64,000 nucleotides of DNA from Cafeteria roenbergensis. Lineage: Eukaryota > Sar > Bigyra > Bicosoecida > Cafeteriaceae. Made by a program: the position numbers and the translations under genes. Location of the stretch: NCBI GenBank assembly GCA_008330645.1, contig VLTN01000005.1, positions 620,001 through 684,000 on the forward strand. The letters run 5' to 3'. The notes beneath the pieces are model-generated. The model ran no database searches, was not told the DNA's origin, and worked only from the letters and a program-made list of their open reading frames with translations. Positions 8,938 through 19,590 of the stretch are shown here, piece by piece. Numbering within the stretch: the stretch's first letter is position 1; every line of letters begins with the position of its first letter.

Positions 8938-11494
8938 CTAAAAGTACGCGAGCGACCGGTCGGCAACTGCTTGGGGCGCGAGCTTGGCGAACTGCGCCAG
9001 CAGCGGCCGGACAATCGACTGGCCGCTCGCCGTGAGGTTGCCAACGACGCAGTCTTGCTTGGCGCGCACCAGAAGCAGCGGAACGCGCTCGGCCCATGCG
9101 CTGGCAGCCGCGTCGGCCGCGGGGTCGGCCGCGGGCACCATGTGCGCCACGCTGGCTCGCCGCTCCGCACACGTCCTGCACTCCTCGGCCGCTGCGCCGT
9201 CCGAAGCCGCACCCGCTGGCCCGTCTTTAGGCCCCTCCCCCTCCGCAACAGCGATGCGCGCGAACCTGTGCCTGTCCAGAATCGGCTTGGCCTCGTGGTG
9301 GTGGACCCAGCGCCCCGTGACGGGGCACAGCAGCTCCGAGGGCTTGTAGTCGGCCTTGTACCGCATCTTCTGGCACGAGTGCACGTAGTACCCCATGTAG
9401 TAATACCGCAGGCGCGGCAGGCGCGCGTGCGCCGCTTGCACCCACTGGATCTCGCGCAGTGCAGTGTACCGGCCCAGCTGCAGCCGGGGCATGTCTGGGT
9501 CGTAAAACACGTAGACCGACGACTGCGCAGCAGGACGCACACGCGCGGGAGAGAAAGAGAGAGAGAGAGAGAGGGGGGGGGGGGGGCAGCGCAAGTGGGA
9601 AGCGGCGGGCGCACGGCGGCACGCAGGGCGCGCGAGGCAGCCTACAGGCGCCGGCAGCAGCGACAGCCCGGCCGCAGCGGGGCCCGTCGTGCGCTGCGAC
9701 CAGCCGCGCTACAGCCCGGCACACCGGCGCCGCCAGAGCGCTCACCAGGCAGTTGGGCAGCACGTCCACCACCCCGACGGCCACCAGCTGGTCGTCCAGA
9801 TAGTACTTGTGGTGGTAGGAGCCGTAGCCGCCAGCCAGCGCAGTGCCGCCCTCCGCGTCGGCAGCGCCAAGGCCGTGGGCAACCGCGCCTGGCCCGAACC
9901 CGCTCAAGGTCCCAACCACGTCCGCCGGCTCAGCCGTCGAAGCAGCCCCGGCAGCAGCAGCGGCACCGGAACCAGCAGCAGCGCCGGAACCAGCAGCAGC
10001 GCCAGCAGCAGCACCGCCAGCAGCGGCACCGCCAGCAGCGGAACCGGCAGCAGCAGCGGCGTCGGAACCAGCAGCGGCGAGGGGCGAGCCCTCCGCCTTC
10101 GCCGGGAAGCCTGCACCCGACCCCTCCCCAGCCCTGCGCGCCTCGCGCAGCGCCCGCACGGCCGCCTGCGCGTAACCGCCCACGCCCGAGCTCGCCGCCT
10201 CGCGCAGCTTGCTCCGCAGCTGGTCGTCCGACAGGCGCCCCCTCGAGGCCTCCAGCAGGCCGGCCGCGTCGTCGGCGCTGGCCGTGACCGCCAGCGCAAG
10301 CCGGCACAGGTCCTCCGGGGCGCCCGAGCGCGACCGCACCAGCCCCACCGCGACGTCGGCGTAGCCCTTGGCGTCGCTATCCAGCGGCATGGGGACCAGG
10401 GGCGACTCGCAGAGGAACCCGGTGTATTGTTTCACCGTCAGGTCCTTCTCCTTGTCCCCGTGAACAGCCTTCTGGTACCGCTTATAGAGCTCAAACGACT
10501 CCTGCTCAAAGACCGCCGGCGCCGCCACCACGCGCATCCGGCGCTTGCGCGGGGAGGAGGACGACGTCTCGCCCTGAGCCCGGCCCGCGGCGTCGGAGAC
10601 CGCGGAGCGGTCGGGCTGGCGCTGCGAGTCTGCCGAATCCGCCGCCAGCTCGGCCAGGACGTCGGCGTCGGTCAATGTGAAGTTGATGAAGGGCGGGCCC
10701 CGCTCCGACACCGCCGCCGCCGCCACAGCTGCGCACGCAGCGCTGCCAGCCCACGCGGCCGCCACAGCTGAGGCCACCTCCCCGGCAGACGGCGCGGCCC
10801 CGGCAGCGCGGCGAGCCAGGGCCGCCAGGCGCATGGCCACGGGGGAGCTGAAGGCGGGGACGGCCCCGCCCGCCGCTGCAGCCCGCGCAGCCGCGGCAGC
10901 AGGGGCCGCGGCCCGGGCGGCCGAGCGAATCGTGATGTCGGGGTGGGATCCCGTCGGCCCGTCGGCAAGGACCGCGCCCCGCAGCGCGGATGGAAGCGAG
11001 CCGGCATCCACGGCCGCGTTGACTGCCGCGGCGAGCGCCGCGTTCAGCCGACCAGCAGCAGATTGAGCTGCATTTTCGGGAGCTGGTTTGGCCGCCTCGT
11101 CCTTGCAGCTGGCAGCGCCGCGCTCGTCTTCCCCGCCCGCAGGCCCGAGGAGGTCGATCTCGCCGTCCAGAAAGCGCTGCATGCGCCGCAGGAGCTGGTT
11201 CTGCTGCTTGGAGGCACGAAACGCCTCCACGTCCAGCCTGATCGTGAGCAGCGGGCAGCAGGTCGCGTCCTGGTTGGGGCGGTACATGTACGTGCCAGAG
11301 CGCCTCCAGTTGTGATCGATGAGGGCCTGGTAGTCTGTGCACGTGAGGCGGCGCGTCAGGGCGCCAAACGTCGAAAATCCATCGGGGCTGGAGCAGTACC
11401 CGCACTTGGATTCGTGGTCCCCGAGGGGCTGCACCGCGGAAAGCTCCCTGCAATACACTGGCGCCCAGTCCTCAAACTCGGCAGCGGACGCCAT
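8938..11494 (-). CDS. ATE1: Arginyl-tRNA-protein transferase ATE1, 777 aa
   Basis: Two exons: 11494-9746 and 9522-8938. The 223-base intron is phase 0 (GTGAGC donor, GCGCAG acceptor) and the join reads LPNCL|SSVYVFYDPD, an invariant ATE1 block. The enzyme transfers Arg from Arg-tRNA to N-terminal Asp, Glu or oxidised Cys, marking proteins for the N-degron pathway. The N-terminal domain shows CGYC, the Cys pair NQDATCCPLLTIRLD and DHNWRRSGTYMYRP. The C-terminal GNAT-like domain shows SFELYKRYQKAVHGD, YHHKYYLDDQLVAVGVVDVL, YYYMGYYVHSCQKMRYKADY and PSELLC. It is longer than the usual 500-600 residues because of Ala/Ser-rich insertions between the two domains and near residue 500. It is divergently transcribed from the gene at 11659 across 164 bases. 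Confidence 0.93.
9547..9586. repeat. (GA)n tract followed by a G homopolymer in the ATE1 intron
   Basis: Purine-only stretch: GA dinucleotides, then about 13-14 G on the plus strand. On the transcribed strand it is a C run followed by (TC)n, close upstream of the acceptor at 9523, so it may serve as a long polypyrimidine tract. Confidence 0.8.
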
Positions 11495-11658
11495 TGGGGC
11501 GCTTTTGCCTGGTCCTGTTGCGAGGGGCGGCGGCCAACCGTCGCTTTTTCGTGTCGAGAGTGCTCCGCCCCGGCAACTCTCTTCCGGCGTGCAAATATTG
11601 GAGGGCAAACGGACGCCAGCGCCCACCACCACTCGCGGTGCCCACGGGCTGGCGGGCC
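11495..11658. promoter_or_regulatory. Divergent promoter region, ATE1 and the winged-helix-like gene
   Basis: Only 164 bases separate the two start codons on opposite strands, so both promoters and 5' UTRs must lie here. A less GC-rich patch, GCAAATATTG, is at 11591-11600. No element is proven. Confidence 0.5.
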
Positions 11659-12363
11659 ATGGAAGACGAGGCGCTGCGGGCCATGGTTGATGCGATGCGC
11701 GACCTTGCGCAGGCCGCGCAGGGCGCTCGGCGCAGGTGCACCGAGCTGGCCGCGGCTTCGGGGTCGTTTGCCGACCTGGTCGGCACGCTGTCCACGATCG
11801 ACGACGTGTGCAGGGTGCAACGGGCCTGCCTCGCCGACGCAGAGGTGGTCACACCTGCCCGCCTGCAGGAGCGGACCCGGCCCAAGTCGGCGGCGGCGGC
11901 GACGGCTCATGCTGCCGGCGGCGCGAGGCAGCGCTCCGCCGTTGGCCGCGCCCGCGTCCCTGGCAGGCCGCGCGCATCGACGGCGGGCCGCCCGTCCACG
12001 GCCAGTGCAACTCCCTCCAGCCGCGCGGCCCCCACGGCGGCGGCCCGGAAGCGGGCTGCGCAGCTGGAGGACTTTCGCGAGAAGCTGCCGCGCAAGTACC
12101 AGGGCGAGGAGGCCATGGCCGCGCTCCTCGGCCTGCGGAAGCGGGTCAAGGAGCTGTCCGCCGAGGGCGGAATGAGCCTCGCGCAGGCCCGCGAGCACCT
12201 CGGGGCCGGCCTCCCGCTCATGCAGTGCTCCCAGCAGCTCGACGTGCTCTGCAGGCTGGGATACGTCGTCAGGGAGGCGCGAAACCGCAAGGACGGCGTG
12301 AGGTACTTTGCAGCGGGGCCGAGGAAGCGGCCGGCCGGAATGGGCGGCTCCACTCGCCGCTGA
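11659..12363 (+). CDS. Coiled-coil plus winged-helix-like protein, 234 aa
   Basis: Single exon, ATG 11659, stop 12361-12363. Family not recognised. Residues 1-55 form an amphipathic coiled-coil-like helix pair. Residues 70-130 are Arg/Ala/Ser/Thr-rich, basic and disordered. The C-terminal 90 residues look like a compact winged helix: FREKLPRKYQGEEAMAALLG opens it, GLPLMQCSQQLDVLCRLGYV resembles a recognition helix, and REARNRKDGVRYFAAG could be the wing. A coiled coil, basic linker and winged helix resemble kinetochore (SKA1-like) or replication (Cdt1 C-terminal-like) factors. I cannot choose between these and neither may be right. The basic character suggests a nucleic-acid or microtubule partner. 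Confidence 0.65.
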   Translation: MEDEALRAMVDAMRDLAQAAQGARRRCTELAAASGSFADLVGTLSTIDDVCRVQRACLADAEVVTPARLQERTRPKSAAAATAHAAGGARQRSAVGRARVPGRPRASTAGRPSTASATPSSRAAPTAAARKRAAQLEDFREKLPRKYQGEEAMAALLGLRKRVKELSAEGGMSLAQAREHLGAGLPLMQCSQQLDVLCRLGYVVREARNRKDGVRYFAAGPRKRPAGMGGSTRR

Positions 12364-12703
12364 GCCGCTGAAGGCGCCGTGGCGAGGTCTGTTGGGGAGG
12401 GGGGCGGGAATGGTTGGGGCTTGGCCGAAGCGAGGCGGGTCGCGCTCTGTGCTGTGCCAAGCAGTCCCCCATGCGCGGCCCCGCTGCGCCGCCTCCAGCC
12501 GCGGATCCAGGCAGGGGGGCGGCAACCACTGCGTGCCATGCGTGTTGATGCTCGCGTTGTGGATCCGTCTGCGTGTTCGAAAGCTACCGTTGTGTGACGC
12601 CGGCCCCCAGAGCGCACAGCGAGGGCCGCCCATGGGGCTGCAGCCTGGCCGCTGGCGCCTGTCCGATCACCAACGCATCACCCGAACGCGTCACCCGAAC
12701 GCG
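12364..12703. other. Convergent intergenic region
   Basis: 3' flanks of the winged-helix-like gene and BUD32, which point at each other. The right end carries a 13-bp tandem repeat (separate entry). No gene is seen. Confidence 0.4.
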
Positions 12704-12713
12704 TCACCCGAAC
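12675..12713. repeat. 13-bp tandem repeat, three copies, over the BUD32 stop codon
   Basis: Unit GCGTCACCCGAAC (first copy GCATCACCCGAAC) at 12675, 12688 and 12701. The third copy contains the BUD32 stop codon (12704-12706) and its last two codons. Since 13 is not a multiple of 3, copy-number change would leave the stop in place but lengthen the 3' UTR. Confidence 0.85.
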
Positions 12714-13633
12714 GCCATCCGCTTGCGCCCCCGAGCGCGCACGCGCTGCAGGTGCGACAGCGTCCCGTCGCGGCTCTGCGCAGAGGCCGGGCCCTTGGCC
12801 GCCGACCACGCTCCGCTTCCAGCGTAAGCCTCCATGGTCGCGTCGAACGCCTCGGGGCACGTGGCGTGCGTCGAAGTGAACGCGCGCTCCATCACGTACA
12901 GGTCCACCCCGCGCTCCTCCAGCAGCTGGGACGCCTTGGCGCGCTGTGACAGGCCAAAGTCGATCAGTGCAAGCCTCGGCGCGCCGCTGGCAGAGCCGCC
13001 GGGCGGCGCTTCTGCTGCTGCCGCCGCCTCCCCTGCCGCCGCAGCCGCCGCCCCGCTTCCGCCCCCTGCGGCCTCCCCGCCCCCCTCTGGCGCCAGAACG
13101 ATCATGTTGCTCGTCGTGAGGTCCCCGTGGACGAAGCCTGCCGCGTGAACCCTGGCCACCATGTCTCCGATCGCGCGCGCGACCGCTTCCACGCGCGTGG
13201 CGTCCCCGGCGGCGTGCGCCTCGATGATGGCCTGCCTCGCCGTCACGCCCGGGAGCCGCTCCATCACGACGAGACCACTGGCCACGTCTGTCAAGTAGAC
13301 CTTCGGCGCCCGCACGCCGATGTCCCCCATGCGGTGGAACGCCCGAGCCTCGGCTACGGTGCGCTGCTTGGTAAGCATCTCGTCCAGCTTTCGGTGCCTG
13401 TACGCCTTGGAGAAGCGCTCTTTCGCCACCGCGGGGCGCCCGAGGTACTCCCCGTACCAAATTCGCTGCGGGCGCGACGAGGGGCGCACGCGTGGCTCAG
13501 CATGCCTGGTCAGGCGGGCGCCTGCGGAGCAGCCGGGGCATTGCCGCCGCCCACGAGCGCAACTCACGCCCTCCGCGCCCTGGGCGCCAAGCGAGAAGCC
13601 AGGCAGCGGCGGGGCCGCGTCTGGCGTTGTCAT
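12704..13633 (-). CDS. BUD32: KEOPS complex kinase Bud32/PRPK, 275 aa
   Basis: Two exons: 13633-13568 and 13465-12704. The 102-base phase-0 intron (GTGAGT, GCAG) joins GAQGAEG to RIWYGEYLGRP. A small atypical kinase/ATPase of the KEOPS complex, which makes t6A37 on ANN-decoding tRNAs. Diagnostic blocks: KERFSKAYRHRKLDEMLTKQ, RTVAEARAFHRMG, HGDLTTSNMIV (catalytic loop), LALIDFGLSQ (DFG), DLYVMERAFTSTH and the basic ending RARGRKR. An Ala/Gly-rich insertion of about 40 residues lies between HGDLTTSN and DFG, where related proteins have a short loop. The start at 13633 gives a family-like length. An in-frame ATG at 13717 would add 28 Arg-rich residues resembling a targeting presequence. Confidence 0.93.
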   Translation of the reverse strand: MTTPDAAPPLPGFSLGAQGAEGVSCARGRRQCPGCSAGARLTRHAEPRVRPSSRPQRIWYGEYLGRPAVAKERFSKAYRHRKLDEMLTKQRTVAEARAFHRMGDIGVRAPKVYLTDVASGLVVMERLPGVTARQAIIEAHAAGDATRVEAVARAIGDMVARVHAAGFVHGDLTTSNMIVLAPEGGGEAAGGGSGAAAAAAGEAAAAAEAPPGGSASGAPRLALIDFGLSQRAKASQLLEERGVDLYVMERAFTSTHATCPEAFDATMEAYAGSGAWSAAKGPASAQSRDGTLSHLQRVRARGRKRMAFG

Positions 13634-13923
13634 GCCCGGGAGGCGCGTCCCCTGCCGGCGTGCGAGTGCGCGAGCGGGCGGCAGCCGGCGCCGCGAGTGC
13701 GAGCAGAGCGCTGCCATTGCCACCGCTTGCTTATGCGGCCCCGGCGCTCGGGCTGAGCGCGGGGCAGGCGTAACACTGCCAAGTTGCACGCGAGTTTGCC
13801 GACGAGCAGTGGCGCCTCCATTTGCGGGAAAACAACAGGCTCCGCGCAGGGCACGCACACGCAACAAGACATGAGGCGGCATTTGGCCCGCTGCCCGGAC
13901 GCACGCCACACGCTCCGAGGCAC

Positions 13924-16900
13924 CTAGGTGGTCTGGCCAGACAAGACCTTGTGAATGTCGCTGACCACGCGCCTGTCCCACGTCTTGGTGAAGAGGGCCT
14001 CGCGGAACACCGAGTTGCCGCAGAGCACGAACAGCCGGTCCTCGGGGTGCAGCTGCGTCGTGGGCTTGGGGTTGGCGATGACGTAGGGAAGCACCGCGCT
14101 GTGCACGGCGTTGGACCTGTAGAGCGCGATGGGGAGGATGTTGCGGGTCAGCACCAGCTCCATGAAGAGGTCCCGGTAGAGCCGGTTCACGTAGGGAAGG
14201 GGAACCTGCATCTGGATGACGCGGCAGTACTCGGTGACGCCCGGGCCCGCGTCCTTGGAGCGGCTGCTGCCGCCGTCCGTGGCAGCATCGTCGGAGGACG
14301 CGTCGCCCGTCCCCGCGGCCGACCCGGACGCGGCGAGGCCGGGCCCCGGCCTGGTCTGCCTGTCGCTGAGCGACTCCATGCCGCCCGTGATGAGCTTGTT
14401 GATGACCGGGATGAGGGGCGGGTTGTAGAAGGCCTGGCAGATGAGCGAGTCGAGGGCGCGCGCCGTGTAGATGCGGCCGCAGGCGTACTGGGGCCACAGC
14501 TCGGGGGGCAGGCCGTCCGAGGCGGGGGTGTAGTTCATGAACTTCATGCTGGCCGGGGTGAGCACCTCCACGAGGGTGCGGCAGTGGGGGAAGCGAGCCT
14601 CGATGACGCAGGTGGTGAAGACGGCCTCGAGGTCGGCGATGGAGCCGCTGGACTCCGTCTCGTCGGGGGCGCCGCCGTGGGTGTAGGGGTTGGCGAGGAC
14701 GATGGCCACCATGGCGGTGCCGCAGCCGGCGCGCTCCAGGTCGTCGACCACGAGGGGCGAGCCGCGGAGGAAGAATATGTCGCTGGCCACTTGCGCCGGG
14801 AGCGCGATGGGCGGCATGGAGGGGTACTGGTGGAGGACGACCACCTTGGTGGTGCACTCGGAGCGCAGCGGGATGAGAAGGTTGATGAGCGCGTCGGGGG
14901 TCACGGACCCGCACACCACCATGTGCCGCTCCAGCATGGAGGCGTCCTCGATGGGGCCGTACCCGCCGTCCACGGGCAGCGCAGAGCCGGCGTCGCTCCC
15001 CACGGAGGGCGGGGTGCGGGGCCGGGGCCCGTGGCTGGGCGCGGTGGCGTGGGCGTGGGCGTGGGCGTGGACGTGGGCGCGCGCTGCCGACGCGGCGGCG
15101 GCAGCGGCGGCGGCCGGGCCGCCGACCACCACGGGGCTGGCGGGGCGCAGGGCGCCCGCTGCGGCTGGCACGGCCGCCGACGCGGGCATGCGGCCGCCGA
15201 GCGCGGAGCGCGGGCCGAACGCCGACCTGCCGGCGGACGAGGACGAGGCCGCGCCCTCAGCGGAGGCGGCCTGGAGGCCGGCGAGGCGCCGCGCTGGCAC
15301 GCGGCCGGCAGCGTCGGCGCCGGCGGCGGTGGACGGACGCGATCCGACCGTGGTCCACTCGTCGGAGCGCAACACGTGGCCCGAGGCGCGGTGCGCCGGC
15401 GGCCCGAGGGCGGGGTCCGCCGCGCCGGCGGCTGCGTGGTCGGGGGAGAACACGCCGAGCGCCGGCATGCCAAGGTGCCTGTCGCTGCGGGCAGCGCCGC
15501 CAGCCGCCCGGGACACGCCGGTGAGGGACGCCGCCCTGCCCTCGGTGGCCGCGTCGGTCCCGGCAACGCCGGCGGCGGCGTGCGGCCCGCCCACGGCCGT
15601 GACAAAGGGAGCGGCGCCCGCCGCCTCCCCCGGCCCGTCCGACCCGGCAGGGTGCTCCTCGTCGTCCACGCCGTCGTCCAGCACGTCCCGCTCGCCAGTG
15701 GCGGCCGACACGATGCGGATCTTCGCCTTGCGGAGGAGGGGCCCGCGGCCGCCGTTGAGCCGCTCAAAGGTGGTCTTGTCCCCCGGGTCAATGCTGAGCA
15801 CGGACGACAGGCCGCCGAAGACGTTTCCGTTCCAGCTCTGCACCTTTTGGGCGTCCTCCGCGTCCTCCGCGATGATGATGGCGCTGTCGCCCTGCCGCAG
15901 GTGGTAGTCCTTGGGGTTCATCAGGAGCTTCCGCTTCGGGTCGGCGGGGCCGTGCAGCGCCGCCGCGAAGACGGGCAGCTGGCCCAGGCGCAGGGCACGG
16001 GCCGCCTTGAGCTTCTCCTCCCGCGCGGCGGCCGCCTCCTGCTGCTGCTTGCGGCGGGCGGCCGCGGCGCCCTGGCCCCCCGCAGAGCTGGAGGAGGCGG
16101 CGCGCTCCTCCGGCGAGAGGGCGCGCCCCGTGGTGGTCTCCACGCCGATGAGGCAGACGCCGAAGAGGTTGTAGCAGCGGTTGGCCACCACGCTGAAGAG
16201 GGAGCCGGTGAAGTGGGAGCTGAACTCGACCGAGTAGACCTCCTGGCCGTACCCGGCAGCGTACTCCTCCGTCCAGCGGCGGTCCCGCCGGGGCAGGCGG
16301 GAGGCGTCAAAGTCGGTGGAGGACATGATGAGGTTGGAGATGAGGGTGGAGAAGCCCGGGCAGACGGCCGACTTTGCGAGGATGCCCATGCGCAGCTCCT
16401 GCAGGCAGAGCAGGTGGTCCCACTGCGCCCACTCGTGCCGGCGCGCCTCGGCGTTGACCACCTGGCAGAAGACCTGCGTCCAGGGGCTGACGGTGCGGAT
16501 GCTCTTGACCATGAGGACGGCGGTGGCGTCGCGGTAGGCCACGTCCGGCTTGAAGGGGGAGGTGAGGATGAACACTGCCGCCGCGCGCGTGATGTCCACG
16601 CGGTTCAGGTCCGCGGTGGAGAGGGGCGTGCCCAGCACGTACTGCGTCTTGTCCCCGAAGAGCGACGACGTCATGAGGCCTTCGATGGCGGAGGAGGGCT
16701 CCTGCGGCGAGAGGAAGACCACCTTCATCAGCTGGTCGCCGTGGTCGGGGTGGAAGAACTCCTGCAGGAAGGCCAGCACGGTGGAGTAGGACACGTCGCC
16801 GCACACCACGACGTGCGGGGCCACGCCGCCGCGAAAGGGGGCGGAGTACTTGCTCTGCTTGTCCATGAGCTCGGTGAGCACGCTGATCTCGTGGGGGATG

Positions 16901-17993
16901 ATGTTGAACAGCGGCAGCAGCACGGCCAGGATCACCACTCGCCCGAGGTTGTCGGACGGGATAATGTCGCCGAACCCCACTGCGACGGGCGGGCAGCGAC
17001 AGCGCGAGGCGAGGCCAGCAGCGGTGCATGGGCGGGCGCGCGGCCAGTGGCTGCGGTGCGGGCCCAGGCGCGGGCGCGGGCGCGGGCGCGGGCACGGCCT
17101 GACTCACCCGTGGTCACGGTGATGATGACGAAGTAGGCGGCCTGGATGAAGTCCATGCGGCAGTCGGGGGGCACCTCGTGGCGAGGCAGGCCGGCGTACC
17201 GCTCGAAGATGCAAGTCTCGCTCTCGGGCCAGCGGTAGGAGCCTGGGAACCACAGCTCCACCGAGTGCACGATGCCGGCGCCGATGAAGACGATGGCCAC
17301 GAGCTTGAAGGCGAGGACGCCCACTTGCCGGGACACCGTCGCCGCCCCGTCGGCCGACGGCGTGCCGCTGCCCGCCGTCCCGAAGGAGCGCATCACCCGG
17401 AAAATTCGGAACAGCCGGAGGATGCGCAGGAAGCCGATGGAGGTGTCGACGTACAGGGAGATGATGGGAAGGATCGACGCCAGGTCCAGGAGGGCGGAGC
17501 TCGAGAAGAAGTGCGCAAACTTGTTGTCGGCCACGAAGAGGTGCATGAGGTAGTCCGTGACGAAGACGACGAAGACGACCCACTCGAACACGTACAGCCA
17601 CCAGGGGATCTCGCCCGCCGACTCGAGGTACGTGGACACGATGTACATGATGCAGGCCAGGAAGGAGAAGACGGTCTGGACGGTGTCGTTGTAGAAGCCG
17701 AACTTGGAGTTGGTCAGCTTGTTGCCCAGCCATGCCTGCGCAAAGGCCACCACGTCCTCGTTGTCGTTGGAATCGCTCACGAGGTTCTGGGCCTTTTTCG
17801 CGAGCTTGTCCAGGGACACGCCGTCTTGCGACACGCGCTTGCTTTGCTTCTCCGACTCCTCCTGCTCCTTGGCGGAGGCCCGAGCCGAGGGCGCCGCAGC
17901 GCCTGCGACGCCTGCAGCCGCCGCCGCCGGCGCGCTCAGGCCCCCGCCCTGGCTGCCCTGGCCGGCACGGACCGCAGAACCTTCTGTGGGCAT
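13924..17993 (-). CDS. BK/Slo-type potassium channel alpha subunit, 1313 aa
   Basis: Two exons: 17993-17108 and 16979-13924. The 128-base phase-1 intron (GTGAGT, CGCAG) interrupts the selectivity filter; splicing restores TTVGFGDIIP. A six-helix voltage-gated K+ channel with tandem RCK domains. S1 begins near TVQTVFSFLACIMYIVSTYL. S4 is FLRILRLFRIFRVMRSF, with repeated Arg. The pore helix is DFIQAAYFVIITVTT. S6 runs ILAVLLPLFNIIPHEISVL. RCK1 starts at PHVVVCGDVSYSTVLAFLQE and has DITRAAAVFILTS. RCK2 starts at RHMVVCGSVTPDALINLLIP and ends near YACGRIYTARALDSLICQ. A Ser/Ala/Gly/His-rich linker of about 250 residues separates the RCK domains. No Asp-rich calcium bowl is evident, so Ca2+ gating is unproven; Na+, pH or nucleotide control is possible. 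Plasma membrane location is expected. Confidence 0.92.
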
Positions 17994-18332
17994 TGCACGC
18001 TCTTGCTGGAGCAGGCGTCCTTGCGACGCGTGCCCGCGTCCGTCTCGGCTGGCCCCGAGGGTGCCTGCTCTCGTGCAAGTCGGGAGGTTGGCGCTCCCGA
18101 GGGCGGCAGCGCAGGCGCCCCACCAAACGCCCGCTTAGCGAGCACAAGAATGCAGGGTGCGGCACACCCGCAGGCCGGCAGCGACGGCGATGCTGCCCGG
18201 GCCAGCCCGAGGTGGGGCGCGCAACCGGGCCCGCATGAGCGGCAGCGGGCGCAAGGGCTCTGCCCGCAAGCCGCCTGATTTTTTTCCGCCCAAGGCGGCG
18301 GCCGGCCGCACTCCCGTCCCCAGGCGTCGACC
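17994..18332. promoter_or_regulatory. Divergent promoter region, BK-type channel and EMC10-like gene
   Basis: The two genes start on opposite strands 339 bases apart. A run of seven T lies at 18279-18285, followed by the small palindrome CCGCCCAAGGCGG at about 18286-18298, some 35-55 bases upstream of the plus-strand ATG. That spacing suits a core promoter element, but this is inference. Confidence 0.45.
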
Positions 18333-19234
18333 ATGCGCTCAATCGTCGCTGCTGTGGCGTCTCTTGCGTTCGCGGCCGCGGTGGGGGCCGGGTCGGCAGC
18401 CGCCGAGCCGCTCAACATGACCGAGTTCTGGGCGGGAACGTGGGCTGTGTACTCTTCCGGCGCCAAGGCCGGCGCCGGCTTCGACCGCGTGCTGGTGAGA
18501 GGCCGGGCGCCGCTGCGTGTGCTGCCTGCAAGCATGGAGCACGCCCGGCGCGGCCCACAATCCTTTCCGGCGACTCCGCCATGTGGCCATTGCCGCCTCG
18601 ACGCTCCCCCGCGCGATCCCCGCAGATGAACCTGACCGCGGCAGCCTCGGATTCGCTCTTCTCTGCAGACACCGTCTTCGAGGGGGCCATGTACGTGGCC
18701 GCGGACCCCGAGTCGGGCCGCATGACGGACGACCTGATCAAGAGCGTGCAGATTCGCCTGTCGCTGGCCGGCGCCGCGTCCGAGGACGAGGACGCCGACG
18801 CCGACGAGGTCTCCACGGGGGCGGGGTCTCTGACATGGCTGGAGGGCCAGGCTGGCGGCCTCGCGACCGAGCAGCGGTTCGCGGTGCAGCTCAGCGCCGA
18901 CGCTCCGGGCGTGCTCATCGGCGACGGGGAGGGCGCGGTGGTGACCATGGCCAAGCCCCACTTTGTGTCCATCGTGTCCGGCGGCACGCGCATGGTGCTC
19001 AAGAAGCAGCCGGTTGCGGGCGAGAAGACCTTCTTCCAGCGCTACGGGTCCATGCTCATGATCGGCGTCATCTTCCTGCTCAACATGGGCGTGCGCACCT
19101 ACATGAACCAGGGGGGCGGCGCGTGGTCCAGCAAGGTCGCCAAGCGCGACGCGATGGAGGAGAAGCGTGGCGTCAGCGACGAGGCGTCCGCGCCTGTCGG
19201 AGCCAAGGGCAAGAAGAAGACCAAGGCCGCCTGA
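18333..19234 (+). CDS. Secretory-pathway type I membrane protein, EMC10-like candidate, 256 aa
   Basis: Two exons: 18333-18494 and 18626-19234, with a 131-base phase-0 intron (GTGAGA, CGCAG). Residues 1-24 are a signal peptide (SIVAAVASLAFAAAVGAG, then SAAAEP). A lumenal domain follows, beginning MTEFWAGTWAVYSS, predicted beta-rich and with an acidic loop. Near residues 212-234 comes KTFFQRYGSMLMIGVIFLLN, a membrane helix, then a Lys-rich cytosolic tail ending KGKKKTKAA. The layout and the FF-x-x-Y motif just before the span resemble EMC10, a subunit of the ER membrane protein insertase (SFFAKYWMYIIP in human). Similarity elsewhere is weak, so this is a suggestion only. The KxK-rich tail is consistent with ER retention. 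Confidence 0.7.
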
Positions 19235-19590
19235 GGTCCCCAGGGCAATGCTGCTGGCCCGGCTTGCGTGCGAACGGCAACGTGCCTGCTGGAATGACGC
19301 GCTTTGCCGGCGCGTGCGAAGCCATCTCGCGCACAAACGCACGTCCCGTACACGCACCAGCCGTGTCTGTGGCGAGCGCCGATGCGCGAGTTCGTGACAT
19401 GTCTCATGTGTGTGGGAGTCGAGGGGATCTGGGGGCAAGGCGAGCTGGGTGGGGTCGCGCGGAGCTTGGTCCGGGTGGTTGCCTTTTGACTCACGACATG
19501 AGGCATCACCCAAGCAAGCGCCAGAGTATCCAACGCACAGCAAGGGGAATCTCTCCGCCATGGGGGAAGCGGAATCCAGCTGCAACGAGC
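19235..19590. other. Convergent intergenic region
   Basis: 3' flanks of the EMC10-like gene and RPL27. No gene or repeat seen. Somewhat less GC-rich than the coding sequence, as expected for 3' UTRs. Confidence 0.4.

Noticed and set aside
13822-17136. A 1104-codon plus-strand open frame opposite the BK-type channel gene
   Set aside because: The antisense frame of a very GC-rich gene; the peptide is His/Val/Gly/Arg-rich with no domain, while the minus strand encodes a complete channel.
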